Assembly: GCF_027475565.1 (NCBI RefSeq)
Contig: NC_069397.1
Span: forward strand, 44,511,063 to 44,575,062
Direction: 5' to 3'
DNA: 64,000 bases
DNA from: Acinonyx jubatus
Taxonomy: Eukaryota; Chordata; Mammalia; Carnivora; Felidae
Part shown: positions 22,816-35,099 of the stretch, in pieces
Layout: each line of letters begins with the position of its first letter
Position numbering within the stretch: position 1 is the stretch's first letter
Notes under the pieces: model-generated
What the model was told of the DNA's origin: nothing
Seen by the model: the letters and a program-made list of their open reading frames with translations, nothing else
Databases searched by the model: none
Position numbers and translations under genes: made by a program

Positions 22816-23520
22816 ATCAATTGGTAATGAGTGGGCTGACCTTGTTGCTTTCTAGGACAGAATCTTCCATCCATTAGTTAATTATTATTCTGAGATCTGA
22901 TAAAGGCATCACTATAAACATATACCAAAAAAGTTTTAGTAACTTCTTGAATGAAAGATCCAGGAGGGACAAATTGGATATTCACATTACATCTATAATT
23001 TTTTTTGAAATTGATTTTATGCTTGTTTAATAAAATATTTCTTGGTCTCACTGTCAAATGTATAAGGCTGGTTGCAGTATGTCACAGGTATGGCATTTAT
23101 TTCATTTTAATGTGAGTCATTGTACTATTTCTGGATGCTAAAGAAATAAAAGTCACAACTCTTGAGTTCCCCAGAGGATGTAAAATCTGGAGGCTAAAAC
23201 ATATATATATATATGTTTTAGCTACAATAGATAAGAAAAAGCTACAATAGATAAGAAAACTAAAAATAGTAAGTGATCACACTCAAGGTGTGATTACTGG
23301 AGAAGTTATGTGAAAAGAGGTATGTTCTGGTTTTAAAGGTTAGATGGAAATATATAGAAGAGAAGAGGCATAGATTTGTTTCTAAGCAGGGAGAAAAACA
23401 TGAAAAGCACAGAGGCAAAATAGTAAGTCATGTTCAGGCAACTATATACAGACAATCCTGAGGAATGGAGGGAATATGTGAAGCTAGAGAGAGGCAGAGG
23501 GGCAGTTGATAGAAGATATC
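22816..23520. other. No recognised gene or repeat
   Basis: AT-rich unique-looking sequence. There is a local tandem duplication of AGCTACAATAGATAAGAAAA at about 23,220-23,259. Confidence 0.5.
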
Positions 23521-23536
23521 AAATATGTTTATTTTT

Positions 23537-24178
23537 AAATTTTTTTTCCTTTTTTAAAATTAATTTTATTTTTTTCAATTTCCATCCAAATTAGTTAGCA
23601 TATAATGCAACAATGATTTCAGGAGTAGATTTCTTAATGCCCCTTATCCATTTAGCTCATCCTCCCACCCCCTCTCCAGTAACCCTCAGTTTGTTCTCCA
23701 TATTTATGAGTCTCTTATATTTTGTCCCCTTCCCTGTTTTTATATTATTTTTGTTTCCCTTCCGTTATGCTCATCTGTTTTGTCTCTTAAAGTCCTCATA
23801 TGAGTGAAGTCATATGATTTTTGTCTTTCTCTGACTAATTTCACTTAGCATAATACCCTCCAGTTCCATCCACATAGTTGCAAATGGCAAGATTTCATTC
23901 TTTTTGATTGCCGAGTAATACTCCATTGTACATATACACCACATCTTCTTTATTCATTCATCCATTGATGGACATTTGGGCTCTTTCCATACTTTGGCTA
24001 TTGTTGATAGTGGTGCTATAAACATTGGGGTGCATATGTCCCTTCGAAACAGCACACCTGTATCCCTTGGATAAATACCTAGTAGTGCAATTGCTGGGTT
24101 GTAGGGTAGTTCTATCTTTAATTTTTTGAGGAACCTCCATACTGTTCTCCAGAGTGGCTGCACCAGCTTGCATTCCCA
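23537..24178 (-). repeat. Young carnivore L1 3' end (part of SINE-L1 chimera)
   Basis: Reverse L1: T-rich tail complement, AATTTCCATCCAAATTAG, the 3' UTR, and the ORF2 C-terminal region up to CTTGCATTCCCA at 24,178. It joins a complete SINE with no intervening target sequence. The outer flanks form one duplication, at 23521-23536 and 24388-24403. Confidence 0.93.
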
Positions 24179-24387
24179 TTTTTAATTGTTTTTAATGTTT
24201 ATTTTTTGAGAGAGAGAGAGAGACAGCTCAAGTGAGGGAGAGGCAGAGAGAGAGGGAGACTGAAGCAAGCTCTAGGCTCTGAGCTGTCAGCACAGAGCCC
24301 AACACTGGGGCTTGAACTCAGGAACTGTGAGATCATGATCTGAGCTGATGTCAGACGCTTAACCAACTGAGCCACCCAGGCCCCCCC
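24179..24387 (-). repeat. Complete SINEC_Fc SINE fused 5' of the L1 end
   Basis: In minus-strand reading the SINE head comes first (from 24,387), then body, CT tract and A-rich tail, then directly L1. Only the outer pair AAATATGTTTATTTTT / AAATACGTTTATTTTT flanks the composite. There is no separate SINE duplication at the junction. Confidence 0.93.
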
Positions 24388-24409
24388 AAATACGTTTATT
24401 TTTCAAATA

Positions 24410-25520
24410 GTGTGGAATTTTAGTTCTCCTTTCAATAAAAATAACCTTTATGTCAACAGCCCCATCAGACCCCTTAGTGGATATAATGACGATCCCAGCT
24501 TCCTAGGCTACTAGTCGCAATAATTTTAGCCATATGAGGGTAATGGGAAAAACACACTGCAAGCGAATTACTTTTGAAATGTATTGCATGTTGACATTTG
24601 GGAAATTACACCCTGAACACAATGCACCCTGATTATTTGAGGTGCCTTCCCACCATGAGAAGATAAATTCAGTCTAACAATTAACAAAAGAAGAACTGCA
24701 TGTTAGATTCATTTAAAGTTCTGTTCTTTGGCAAGGTTCTTCTCAAAACTTTTGGTTACTATTCAGATGAATAACCGTGGGTAGGGATTATTCCTTTCCT
24801 AAAAACAATCTGGTCTCAAGAGTCCAGTTGCCCTCATTCAAACATATTTCAGGTCAGCCTCTGGCAGTGACTGTCAGCCTAGCCCCATCTTGTGAAGAAT
24901 TCTGTTGTGCCCATACTCTCTGTACCCAATGTATCAGTGCTAGAGATGACCCTGCTAAGTTGGCTTCCTTTTCACTTTCTGGAAAAAGCACAGCCACACT
25001 TTTCTATGAAAAATAAATGAGTCTTCACTTCTCTATTCCCACTCAGCAAATTCCTCTGGCACCACTGGCCCATCTCATCATGAATATACATTTGCTCTAG
25101 CCCTTCCTCCTCCTCCAACAAGTTTTGTGTTGATGGGCTTCTGGGCTGAGCCACAGTAAGTTCAGCAGTCCTAAATCCAGAAGCACAGATAAGGAATGAG
25201 TTTGACAAAGGGCCTTCTGAGATACCATAAATGCTATTTCAAGGCAAAGCCTTCCTTGTTTATAGAATGCATCCAATTTGTGTGCTGAATAGAGCAATGT
25301 GATGAGAGGAGAGGAAGATGGACAGGGAGAAAATGGGACCTCACATGAAGATTACAGCAAAGATCTGGAAATTAACTGGGAATGCCAAAAAGGAGTAAGG
25401 ATATAAATGGAATAGTGAAGGGTCAGTAATGTCCACATAAATCAGACCAGATTATTATTTTGATCATTGAGCTCAGCATGCATATAACCATGGCTTTATA
25501 TATAATAGCTCTTGGCCATG
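24410..25520. other. No recognised gene or repeat
   Basis: About 1.1 kb of unique-looking sequence. Overlapping open frames on both strands at 24,777-25,297 have no recognised domain and no splice context that I trust. Confidence 0.5.
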
Positions 25521-25522
25521 AA

Positions 25523-25763
25523 TCTGCACTTTGGAGTAAGAGAGACCTGGGTTTGAATCCTGGCTTTACTGCATACCAGATTAATGATTTTGATTCTGTT
25601 ATTGGACTTCTTCAAATCCTCATTTCTTTATTTATAAAATGTGAATGCTAATAGTATCTCCTTCAATGGGATTATTGTGAAGATTTAAAAGACAGTACTT
25701 GTGAAGAGCTTATCACTTTGCCTAGCATGCAGCAAGCACAAAATACATGTTATCTTTTATTGT
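25523..25763 (-). repeat. MIR SINE
   Basis: GACCTGGGTTTGAATCCTGGC, TTCTTTATTTATAAAATGTG and GCCTAGCATGCAGCAAGCAC match inverted MIR closely. Confidence 0.88.
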
Positions 25764-25850
25764 TTTAGAAATTTAGGTTAGTCTAATTTCTCTAAGGCAA
25801 ACTGGTTTAAACTCACTAGGAGGAATGTCTAATTAAAAGAATCTTATGCT

Positions 25851-26058
25851 GGAGTGGCTGGGTGGCTCGGTCGGTTAAGTGTTCGGCTTTAGCTCAGGTC
25901 ATGATCTCACACTTGGTGGGTTTGAGCCCCGCATGGGTTCTGTGCTGACAGCTCAGAGCCTGGAGCCTGCTTCAGATTATGTGTCTCCCTCTCTCTCTGC
26001 CCCTCCCCTGCTCATGATCTGTCTCTCAAAAAATGAATAAACATTAAAAAAAAGAAAA
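25851..26058 (+). repeat. SINEC_Fc-type SINE with 16-bp perfect duplication
   Basis: Flanked by AAAAGAATCTTATGCT at 25835-25850 and 26059-26074. Confidence 0.95.
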
Positions 26059-26289
26059 AAAAGAATCTTATGCTAAGTCTTTGGGGGCAGCAAATTATCA
26101 CCCTCGTGACTGACCTTATTTCATTGAGTTGGCTTAAATCAAGTTGCACCTGTAAATATAAGCATGCTTGTGCTGCCATGAGCAAGTTTTCTTATAGAAA
26201 GCTAGGCATATATGTAATAACTAGTTAATAGAACTTGTGATTTCCCCAAGGCAGATTTGGTGAATACCTCTAATACCCAAATTCTATTG

Positions 26290-26505
26290 TGATTTTATAC
26301 ATATACATTAAACATATAAATATATTTTTACCTATTTTCTATATAAATGTTTAATACATAATATTATATACAAATATTTATAATCATTATAACATTTATG
26401 TTATTATAATATATACATATACAGGAATATTATATAAATATATTATATAAATATTATAATATTTGTAAGTTATATACAAATACATATAAAATACATATAT
26501 TTTAT
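26290..26505. repeat. AT-rich low-complexity block
   Basis: Dense TATA/ATAT-type imperfect repeats with several short palindromes. No transposon identity assigned. Confidence 0.85.
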
Positions 26506-26564
26506 AGCTCAGGACACTGCATCAGAAAGAGATTAAAGTTACAGTCCTTACTGGATACATCCAC

Positions 26565-26948
26565 TTGGTCATTTTCCAGGTGTCTTATACCTAAGTATTG
26601 TCCAAAACTGAACTCATTATTTCAGCCCACAAACTTCCTCTTCCTTATATTCCTTTTCTCAGTTAATGCCACAGCCATCTACCAGCAACCCAAGCCAGAA
26701 ACCTGTGAATCATCTCAGACTTCTTCCTCTCCCTCATGCATCATCACACCAAATGCTAAGAGTTTTAACTATTAAATGTTTTTTTTAGTCTGACTTCCTC
26801 TTCTCCATTCTTACCACTACTGCTTTTGTCAAGCTTCCACACTTTCTCACTCAAACTACTGCAACTGTCTCCCAGCTGATCTGATACTAGCCATACTGCC
26901 TTCATATCAGTCTTCTATTCAGCTGCCAAAACGATATGTTAAAACACA
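26565..26948 (+). repeat. L2 LINE fragment, left piece
   Basis: CTGAACTCATTATTTCAGCCC, AAACCTGTGAATCATCTCAGAC and GCTGATCTGATACTAGCC match L2 ORF2/3' region. It is interrupted by the L1 at 26,957 and resumes at 28,093. Confidence 0.8.
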
Positions 26949-26956
26949 ACACTTAT

Positions 26957-27575
26957 CTTCTGCACAGCAAAGGAAACAATCAACAAAACTAAAAGGCAAC
27001 TGACAGAATGGAAGAAGATATTTACAAATGACATATCAAATAAAGGGTTAGTATCCAAAATCTATAAAGAACTTATCAAACTCAACACCCAAAACAAATA
27101 ATCCAGTGAAGAAATGGGCAAAAGACATGAACAGACACTTACCAAAGAAGACATCCAGATGGCTAACAGACACATGAAAAGATGCTCTCAACACCACTTA
27201 TCATCAGGGAAATACAAATCAAAACCACAATGAGATACCACCCCACACCTGTCAGAATGGCTAACATTAACAATTCAAGGCAACAACAGATGTTGGCGAT
27301 GATGCAGAGAAAGAGGATCTCTTTTGCACTGCTGGTGAGAATGCAAACTGGTGCAGCCACTCTGGAAAACAGTATGGAGGTTTCTCAAAAAATTAAAACT
27401 AGACCTACCCTATGACCCAGCAATTGCACTGCTAGGTATTTATCCAAAGGATACAAAAATGCTGATTCTAAGGGGCATGCATCCCAATGTTTATACCAGC
27501 ACTATCGACAATAGCCAAATAATGGAAAGAGCCCAAATGTCTATCAAATGATGAATGGATAAAGAAGATGCGGTA

Positions 27576-27639
<64 letters not shown>

Positions 27640-28088
27640 TACAATGGACTATTACTTAGTGATCAAAAAGAATGAAATCTTGCCATTTGCAACAACATGG
27701 ATGGAACTAGAATGTATCCTGCTAAGCGAAATCAGTCAGAGAAAGATAAATATCATACGATTTCACTCATGTGGAATTCAAGAAACAAAACAAATGAACT
27801 TAGGGGAATGGAAGGAAAAATAAGATAAAAACAGAGAGGGAGGCAAACCATAAGAGACTCTTAAATACAGAGAATAAACTGAAGGTTGCTGGAGGGGTGT
27901 TGGGTGGGGGATGGGCTAAATGGGTGATGGGCATAAAGGAGGACACTTGTTGGGATGAGCACTAGGTGTTATAGGTTAGTGACAAACCACTAAATTATAC
28001 TCCTGAAACCATTATTATACTATATATTAACTAACTTGGATTTAAATACAATTTTTAATAAATTAAAAAATTAAAACAAAAAAAAAAA
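26957..28088 (+). repeat. Carnivore L1 3' end inserted in L2
   Basis: ORF2 C-terminal third (GCAAAGGAAACAATCAACAAAAC, GAAGAAATGGGCAAAAGACATG, CTTATCATCAGGGAAATAC), 3' UTR and A-rich tail. 5'-truncated, with an approximate duplication AACACAACACTTATC (26943-26957) / AAAACAACACTAATC (28088-28102). It carries a (TA)n expansion and many stops. Confidence 0.92.
27574..27637. repeat. (TA)n microsatellite inside L1
   Basis: About 30 TA units at the position where the related L1 copies have GTATATATACAATGG. It expanded from that short seed. Confidence 0.95.
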
Positions 28089-28092
28089 AAAC

Positions 28093-28330
28093 AACACTAA
28101 TCATGTTGACCCCCAGCTTAAAAACTTTCAATGGTTCCCTGCTTCCTCTAGAATGAAGCACAGGTTTATTAGTATGGACTTCATGATCTCAAAGCACCTC
28201 TATCTGAGTCTTAACCAAGGTAATTTAAAATGGAGTGTGTATGTGGTTGTTTCCCCTTTTAGACCATGGGCTTGTTTCATCTTTGTATCTCAGCAAATAG
28301 CTGTGTCAGTAAAAAATTGTTAAACTAAAC
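28093..28330 (+). repeat. L2 LINE, right piece and 3' end
   Basis: CTAATCATGTTGACCCCCAGC, TCAATGGTTCCCTGCTTCC, and the 3' motif ACCATGGGCTTGTTTCATC continue the L2 from 26,948. Confidence 0.78.
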
Positions 28331-28392
28331 TAAAATGATGATATCAGGTTTAAAGTCAAGTGGATCAGCTCACACTTTCTAACATGGTATTT

Positions 28393-28566
28393 ATTCTTTA
28401 AAAAATTTGAGATTAAATCCACCATTTTGGTATATTCAGTGGTTTTTAGTATATTTGCAGTTGAGCAAACATCACCACTAATTCCAGAATACTTTTGTCA
28501 TCCAAAAAAAACCCCTGCTTACCCATTAACAGTTATTCTCTATTATTCCCCCTTCCTCTTTACCAT
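28393..28566 (-). repeat. L1M 3' UTR fragment
   Basis: GAGATTAAATCCACCATTTTGG, TTGAGCAAACATCACCACTAATTCC and ACCCATTAACAGTTATTC match the inverted 3' UTR of old L1M elements. Confidence 0.65.
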
Positions 28567-28567
28567 C

Positions 28568-29575
28568 AAGAAAGTGAAAAGGTAATACATAGAATGGGAG
28601 AAAATATTTGTGAACCATATATCTGATGAGGGACTAGTATCCAGAATATATAAAGAACTCTTACCACTCAGAAATAAAAAAACAAAGAACTCAGTTAAAG
28701 AACGGGCAAAGGATCTGAATACCTATTTTTCCAAAAGAAATATACAAATGGCCAATAAGCACATGAAAATATGTTCAACATCATCAGTCATCAGGGAAGT
28801 GCAAATCAAAACCACAAAAATAACACTTTACACCTAATAGGATAGGTATAATCAAAAGGATATACAGCATCAAATGTTGGGAAGGATATGGAGAAACTGG
28901 AACCTGCATACATTGCTGGTGGGAATGTAAAATGGTACAGCTGCCCTGGAAAACAATTTGTCAGTTGGCAGTTTCTCAAAAAGTTAAACATAGAGTTACC
29001 ACATGACCCAGCAATTCTACACCTAGTGTATATCTAAGAAAACTGACAATGTATACCCACACAAAAATATGTACATGGATGTTCATAGCAGCACTAGTCA
29101 TAATAGTCCCAAAGTCAAAACAACTCAAATATCCATAAACTGATGAATGGATAAATAAAAGGTGATATAGCCATACAAGGGAATATTATTCAGCTTTAAA
29201 AAAGAATAGGGTACTAACACATTCTATAGCATGGATGAACCTCAAAAACATTATGCTAAGCAAAAGGAGCCACAAAAGACCACATACTGAATGATTTCAT
29301 TTATATGAAATGCAAATGCATTGTATGAAATAAGCAAATCTATAGAGACAGAAAGTAGATTAGTGGTTGCCTAGGGGCTGGAAGTGTTGAGAGGAAATGG
29401 GGAGTGACAGCTAATGGGTAAAGGTTTTCTTTTTGGGGTGATAAAATGTTCTAAAATCTATTGTGGTGATGGTTACACGACTCTGAATATACTAAAAACC
29501 ATTGAATTATACAGTTTAAATGATGAATTTGATGGCATAGGAATTACAACTTAAAATATTATAAAATAAAAAAGG
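28568..29575 (+). repeat. L1MA/L1M-type LINE 3' end
   Basis: ORF2 C-terminal region (GGACTAGTATCCAGAATATATAAAG, AAGAACGGGCAAAGGATCTG, GGAGAAACTGGAACC) and the 3' UTR (AGACAGAAAGTAGATTAGTGG, GGGGTGATAAAATGTTCT, AACCATTGAATTATACAG). Old; no intact frame. Confidence 0.9.
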
Positions 29576-29579
29576 CAAA

Positions 29580-30500
29580 AAAAAGCAACATACAAATATA
29601 AAACCAACCATTTACACCTGAAAAGGAAAAAGCAAAAAGAAAAAGATGGCTATCCAGCCTTTTCTATCTTAAGTAGGGCCAAGCCTAGGGTATGATGATC
29701 AGGTTGGCAGGAATATCACTAGGATCAATTGCTTGGAGCAAGACAAAGGAAAGGGGATTTAAATATCCTTCAAATAAGAGACAATAGCGGTTGAGGGGGT
29801 AGAGAATGAATTGTACATTTTCAGGTTCACCCCAAAAACTCTGGTTTAAACAATTGTTTCTAATTTGGGCTGCTACACCACTCTTGGAAACAGATATCTA
29901 GTCCCGCTTATTCTGATCAAGATCTTGAAAGCATAACTGAAGAGTGCTGGCACGGTTTATCCCAGTCCAGGACCTGACTTCGATGCCAAATTTAGCCTTT
30001 GGCAACTTCTTTCTGTTTAGAGTCCCTGGGGACTTGTTTGACCTCCTTTTGGAGTGCTGTAAGGGAATTCACTTCTGGACGGTGGCCCGGCAAGCAGGGA
30101 GTGGCTCAGCAGGCTGCCTAATCCTCTATTAAGTTAATGATAAAGTGTACCTGGGCACAGTCCACTGAAAGGCCAATTCCCTATATGTGGGGTTTGGACC
30201 AGGAATTTTCCAGATATCCAAAGGTAATTCCCAGCCTTAAATATTATAATCATTTTGAGAGGAAATCTTACAGAATGTATTATTTACACTCCTGCCTTTT
30301 TGTACGTGGGCTTTTTTCAACTGATAATGAAAGTATTACATAGCCGCTATGGAAAACTTGGAAAATATACTGATATTTTCCTTCCCTAGAGTTAACCATT
30401 GCCAATAGTTTGGTGTGCATTTTTCAGACCGTTTTTTTCCTCATCTGTTTATAAGCATAGATACACACACACATACATGCACACACACTGATACCCTTAG
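29580..30500. other. No recognised gene or repeat
   Basis: Unique-looking sequence, including a slightly GC-richer patch near 29,940-30,180 with short frames but no recognised domain. A CA-rich stretch lies at 30,460-30,492. Confidence 0.45.
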
Positions 30501-30529
30501 CAGGTTTTTTAATCTTTTTTTTTAAACAT

Positions 30530-31020
30530 AAATAGGAGCATACTCTACCTCTTGGTCTATCACTTGCTTTTCCATTTAACAACATATATTGGACATCTTT
30601 CCATGTCAGTACATATAGATCTACCTTATTCTTTTTTATGCCTGTATATCATTCTTTTGTTAAAAATTTTTTTTAACAGTTATTTACTTTTGAAAGGCAG
30701 ACAGAGACAGAGAGGGAGCAGAGGAAGGGCAGAGAAGGAGGGAGACACAGAATCTGAAGCAGGCTCCAGGCTCAGAGCGTCAGCACAGCGCCCAATGCGG
30801 GGCTCCAACTCAGGAACTGTGAGATCATGACCTGAACAGAAGTCGGACGCTCAACCAACTGAGCCACCCAGGTGCCGCTATGCCTGTATATCATTCTATG
30901 GTATGGATATATTATATTTAATCATTCCCTAATGATGCATATTTCCTATATTTCAAATGTTTATTTATGATCAAGAATGATGAAATAACTCTTATACAAC
31001 ATTTTTGTGTACATATAAGA
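30530..31020 (-). repeat. L1M 3' UTR fragment, split by a SINE
   Basis: TAACAACATATATTGGACATC, CCATGTCAGTACATA, and after the SINE GTATGGATATATTATATTTAATC, AAGAGTATTTGGGGGG: an inverted old L1 3' UTR pattern. Confidence 0.6.
30656..30878 (-). repeat. SINEC_Fc-type SINE with 19-bp perfect duplication
   Basis: Flanked by TATGCCTGTATATCATTCT at 30637-30655 and 30879-30897. Confidence 0.96.
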
Positions 31021-31024
31021 GTAT

Positions 31025-31345
31025 TTGGGGGGATGTATTCTCAGAAGTAGGATTTATATTTTGAAATAATTTCAACTATACAAAAAAGTTGCAAGTGTGG
31101 CATAATAAACTCCCCTATCCTCTTCAGTTCAATTCCCCACTTGTCATCATTTCCTTTGCTCGTCTCTTTCTCCACTGCTCCACATATAAGTTACATACAT
31201 ACAGTATTTTTCTAATCCATTTGAGACATCTGATCCATTGTGGGCATAAAGCCCTTACTTCTAAATACTTCGGCATGCACTTCCTAAACACAGGGCACGC
31301 TCTTATGTAACTTTAGCACAAGCATCCGAATCAGGACATAGGTAT
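31025..31345 (-). repeat. L1M 3' UTR fragment
   Basis: GAAATAATTTCAACTATAC, AAAAAGTTGCAAGTGTGGC, CCATTTGAGACATCTGATCC and AAATACTTCGGCATGCACTTCC match the inverted L1M 3' UTR. Confidence 0.75.
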
Positions 31346-31680
31346 AGAACTTTGAGTTCACGCCAATTTCTCCAATCCAACATCATAGAGTTCATTTTAG
31401 GTTTCTCACTTTCCACATTTGTAACTCCCTTCTCCGACAGAAAACCGCTTTCACCAGCCTCCATGTACTTCTTCATTTGCCCAATACCTTTGAATAGGAC
31501 AGATCTCCCTGCCATGCCAGTTATCACCTCTGCTCCGCCCCTACTGCCTGCTGCTTGCTTGGCTCCAGCTATCCCAATCTTAGCCATGTTGGCCTCCACC
31601 ATGCTGGCTGCTGCCTTTTCAGGCTTTGGCCCTGACCATGCCAATTGCTGGGTAGGGGAAGTTAATTATTTTTGAATGAT
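31346..31680. other. Unidentified block with overlapping open frames
   Basis: Both strands are open across this block (113 codons minus, 107 codons plus). It has higher GC and CpGs than its surroundings (CTCCGACAG, CTCCGCCCC). It may be a further part of the flanking old L1 or another repeat. I recognise no protein domain and do not call a gene. Confidence 0.4.
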
Positions 31681-31689
31681 GTGATATAA

Positions 31690-32560
31690 GAGATATACCT
31701 TTCTGTTTTCTTTAAATGAATAACCAATTGTCCCAACACCTATTCTCAATTATTTGAAATGCTTTCACATGTGTGTGTGTGTGTCAGTAGCTAAGGATCT
31801 ATTCTCATTCAATAATCTATTCTACTTATGAGCCAATATGACACTTTAATTACTGTGATTGTATAACATGTTTTGATATCTGGTAAGAAGACCCTCATGA
31901 TACTTTAAAAAAAAACAGTCTAGCTATTCTGAAGTATGTACTCTTCCAGATGAATTGTAAAATTAGCATGTCAATTTCATTAAAATTCCTGGTTTTAGTT
32001 GGAATTACACTGACTTCGTAAATTATTTGGGTGAAACAGCGTCTTTATAATATTGAGTCTTCCTATCAGGGAACATGGCATGCGTCTTCATTTATGCACT
32101 TTTGAAATTTCCTTCAGTGAATATTTAGTTTTCTTTGTGTGAGTATTGAACATATAGTTTGTTCCTAGGTTTGAAAAATGGTGTGAGGTGGCGTTATTAA
32201 TGCGATCTTTTCATTTCATTTTCTTTCTATATATTTTATACATCGTTGAGATTATGTTGCATATACAATTCTGTATTCTGTTTTTTAACTTAATATTTTG
32301 CCATACAAGTTTCCTAATTAAAAATATAGTTTTATGGTCCCATAATTGTCCAATAAATATTTATGTGTCATAATTTATTTAACCATTCTTTAAGGCTGGT
32401 AAATTAGATTGCTTCTGATTTTTAAAATGCTAAATACTACCATGATGAACATCTTTGTGCATAAATCATTGATCTATTTTGGATTATTTCTTATAATATA
32501 TTACTATAAGTAATATTTCTCTATCTTATGCATAATATATTCCCTGAAAAGTCTTGGATG
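31690..32560 (-). repeat. Ancient L1 fragment (ORF2 end and 3' UTR, reverse)
   Basis: AATTGTCCCAACACC, TAGTTGGAATTACACTGAC, TATTGAGTCTTCCTATCAGGG and AACATGGCATGCGTC are inverted L1 ORF2 phrases. CATAATTTATTTAACCATTC and GATGAACATCTTTGTGC follow from the tail region. Confidence 0.7.
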
Positions 32561-34060
32561 ACATAACAGTAAAGTTGAAAATAACTTCATACTTGTTTAA
32601 AGTTTTAATATTTTGCTCTTATTCAAAGTACTTATTCTCACAAACTGGTCCTGCATTCTTCCTCTTAGTCACTTTTTGGACATGGGTAGAAAGTAACAAA
32701 ATAGGGCATAAACAATAGCAGTGTCATAACCCAGGTTGATGCAGTGAGAGTCTGTGTGGGAAAAAAAACCATGTAAGACTGACCATGGAAGGCCATTATC
32801 TCCTTATATCTGCACCTTCTGCCCCTACATTCTTTCTTTGGACAGTTCATTTGTACACTTGACTTCTTTACATTTTTCAGTGTGCCAAATAAAATCTCTC
32901 ACATCTTCACAATTTTATTATGTGCCTTATGGAACTATTTACATAAAGCTGAGTGCTGCATAACTCAGGGAATGTCTTTATACTGAATGTAATTTAATTT
33001 TCTTGATTCCTCAGGGTTAATATAGAAACAATTTTTAAAATTTCTTCCCCAAGGCCTATGGAAGTATGTAGTACTGTTTTCTCCTATGCTAAAGGCACTA
33101 AATTGCTGTGTTTTTTGATCATGAATTCAATTTTTATGCCTTTTTTTCTCATCTCTGCCCTGTTTAAGACTTCCAGCTTTCTCTTTTCACCGCTATCTGC
33201 ATGTCTGCATGCGATAGTTTCTCCTCCCTCTTCTAGTTTACTGCTTTTAATTTTTTATGAGTTTGGAAACCAGATTGCCAGGTCTTTTAAAATCGAATCC
33301 AAGTAAAAATTAATAGCCTCTGAGAAAGGGCTTCAGTGAATCTCTAGCAGTAATGAGTATGATGTTTAGGGCATGGACTTTGGTGATTTGTTTTGTTTCT
33401 GTGGAGGTCTTTTTCCATCCCCTGTATTTCCCTGGGTCTTTTCTGTGCTCCAGATAGATGAGATTGTCAGACAATCAAGTTCCACATAAATGAAGTTCCA
33501 TTACAATGGTTACATTGGTAACATTAAAATGCCTCTTTTTCTTTTCCTCTACTGAATTCTGATTCTCCTGAATTCTTTCTTTTGTTCCTTTTACATTGTG
33601 TGTCAGGTTGGGTTGACTAAATCTGACAAAATGTTAATTGGGCCTCAGATGTGTGAGATAAGGTCCAATTGAATCGAAACCTCTCTATATTTCACACCAA
33701 CAAAACTACAATTCCCTTATATTAAAAAAAATAATTTCTTATCTAAAGATTCTTTGGATTAAAAAGGAATAGAGTGTATTCCATTATATGAAAGAAAGAC
33801 AAGTTACACAACTCTACCATAGTCTTACCTTTATTTTTGCTCATGGCTAATTGATAAGGGCTGTGGTACTAAACCAAGATTGTGTGGTCATTCTCTGTAA
33901 AGGCCAATCATTCTCCCTTTGCTTCTAATGGCCTCTCCTAATATTTATTAACAACCTTGTAACTACTCAGGTGCTTTGAGTGAAGGCCTGGCAGGTTCAA
34001 TAAAACCCATACAATATTGAAGAATCAACTCAAATGTCATGACTTATTAATGGTGGGTCA
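32561..34060. other. No recognised gene or repeat
   Basis: About 1.5 kb of AT-rich unique-looking sequence. The short frames are unsupported. Confidence 0.5.
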
Positions 34061-34064
34061 GTGG

Positions 34065-34195
34065 CATCATCTTTTGTGTTTGGGTACAATAAATACCCTT
34101 GATGATGACAATAATATTTTTATGAGGATTAGATTAAATAATGTAGCATATACAAAAAGCCTAGGCATAGGCCTATTATACCGAGTGATAATAGT
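34065..34195 (-). repeat. Possible MIR fragment (reverse)
   Basis: TGATGATGACAATAATATTTTTATG, GATTAGATTAAATAATG and AAAGCCTAGGCATAGG resemble the 3' half of inverted MIR. Confidence 0.5.
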
Positions 34196-34410
34196 CCATA
34201 GAGACTTGCTATGTATATGCCAGGTACTTCCACATATAACAACTTAATCTTCACATCAACCCTATAAGATGGGTATAGTATTTAATCCCCAATTCACAAA
34301 TAAGTAACCTGAGATCTAGAAATGTAGAATAACTTTCTTGAGGTCATACATTTAGTAAATAGTTAATTTAGGATTTGGGCGCAGTCTGGGTCTTAGGTCC
34401 TTGCTCTTAA
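34196..34410 (+). repeat. MIR SINE
   Basis: GCCAGGTACTTCCACATATAAC, CATCAACCCTATAAGATGGG, AAGTAACCTGAGATCTAG and TTGAGGTCATACATTTAG match MIR in plus orientation. Confidence 0.85.
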
Positions 34411-35095
34411 ATACCTGTGCTATCTATATTCCCTGTGCATGAATATTCATTTTCTACCCTTTCTCATCTAAATGCCACCAGTTTACTGGTCTATTTCCAC
34501 TTGGGTGACTTTCCATTATCTTAAATCAAGAATTCTTACCTGGAGCCCATGGGTAGGTTTCAATTAATATCTTTGACTTCTGAATTAATCAGGACTCTCA
34601 TATATAAATGGCAGAAATGCAGCTCAAAGAAGCTTAATCATGGTGGAATTTCAATAAGGGACTAGGGTATCTCCTGGAATCCAAGCATAGAAATGTGATG
34701 GATCCATGGTCTCAGATGTCATTAGGGTATGTTCTCTTTCTCACTTCTGACCTCTGTTTATCTCTATAAGACACTCTCTTCTCTCATTCTGCATTTAAGC
34801 ATTTTCTCTTTCTCAGGCTCATGTGTTAAGAAACAGATCAGGCAACAGCTTCCATACCTTCAGCTACTAGGGAGAGATTGATTTGATCCTTTGAATATAA
34901 AGTACAAAAATTCCAGAGAGGGCTGTGATGGGCCAAGCTTGGGTCAAGAGTACTCTGGCTGTTAATTCCAAGGGTATTCATCACGAATACATAGCATGTA
35001 TAGGTATGAATAATTTTTTTCCTAAAAGAGAGGATCCATTGATTCCATCAGATTCTTGAGTGATTTGTAATTCAGAAGCAATAAAGTACTACAAA
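34411..35095. other. No recognised gene or repeat
   Basis: Unique-looking sequence. Phrases near 34,580-34,690 hint at a very old repeat, but I cannot assign one. Confidence 0.45.
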
Positions 35096-35099
35096 CACA

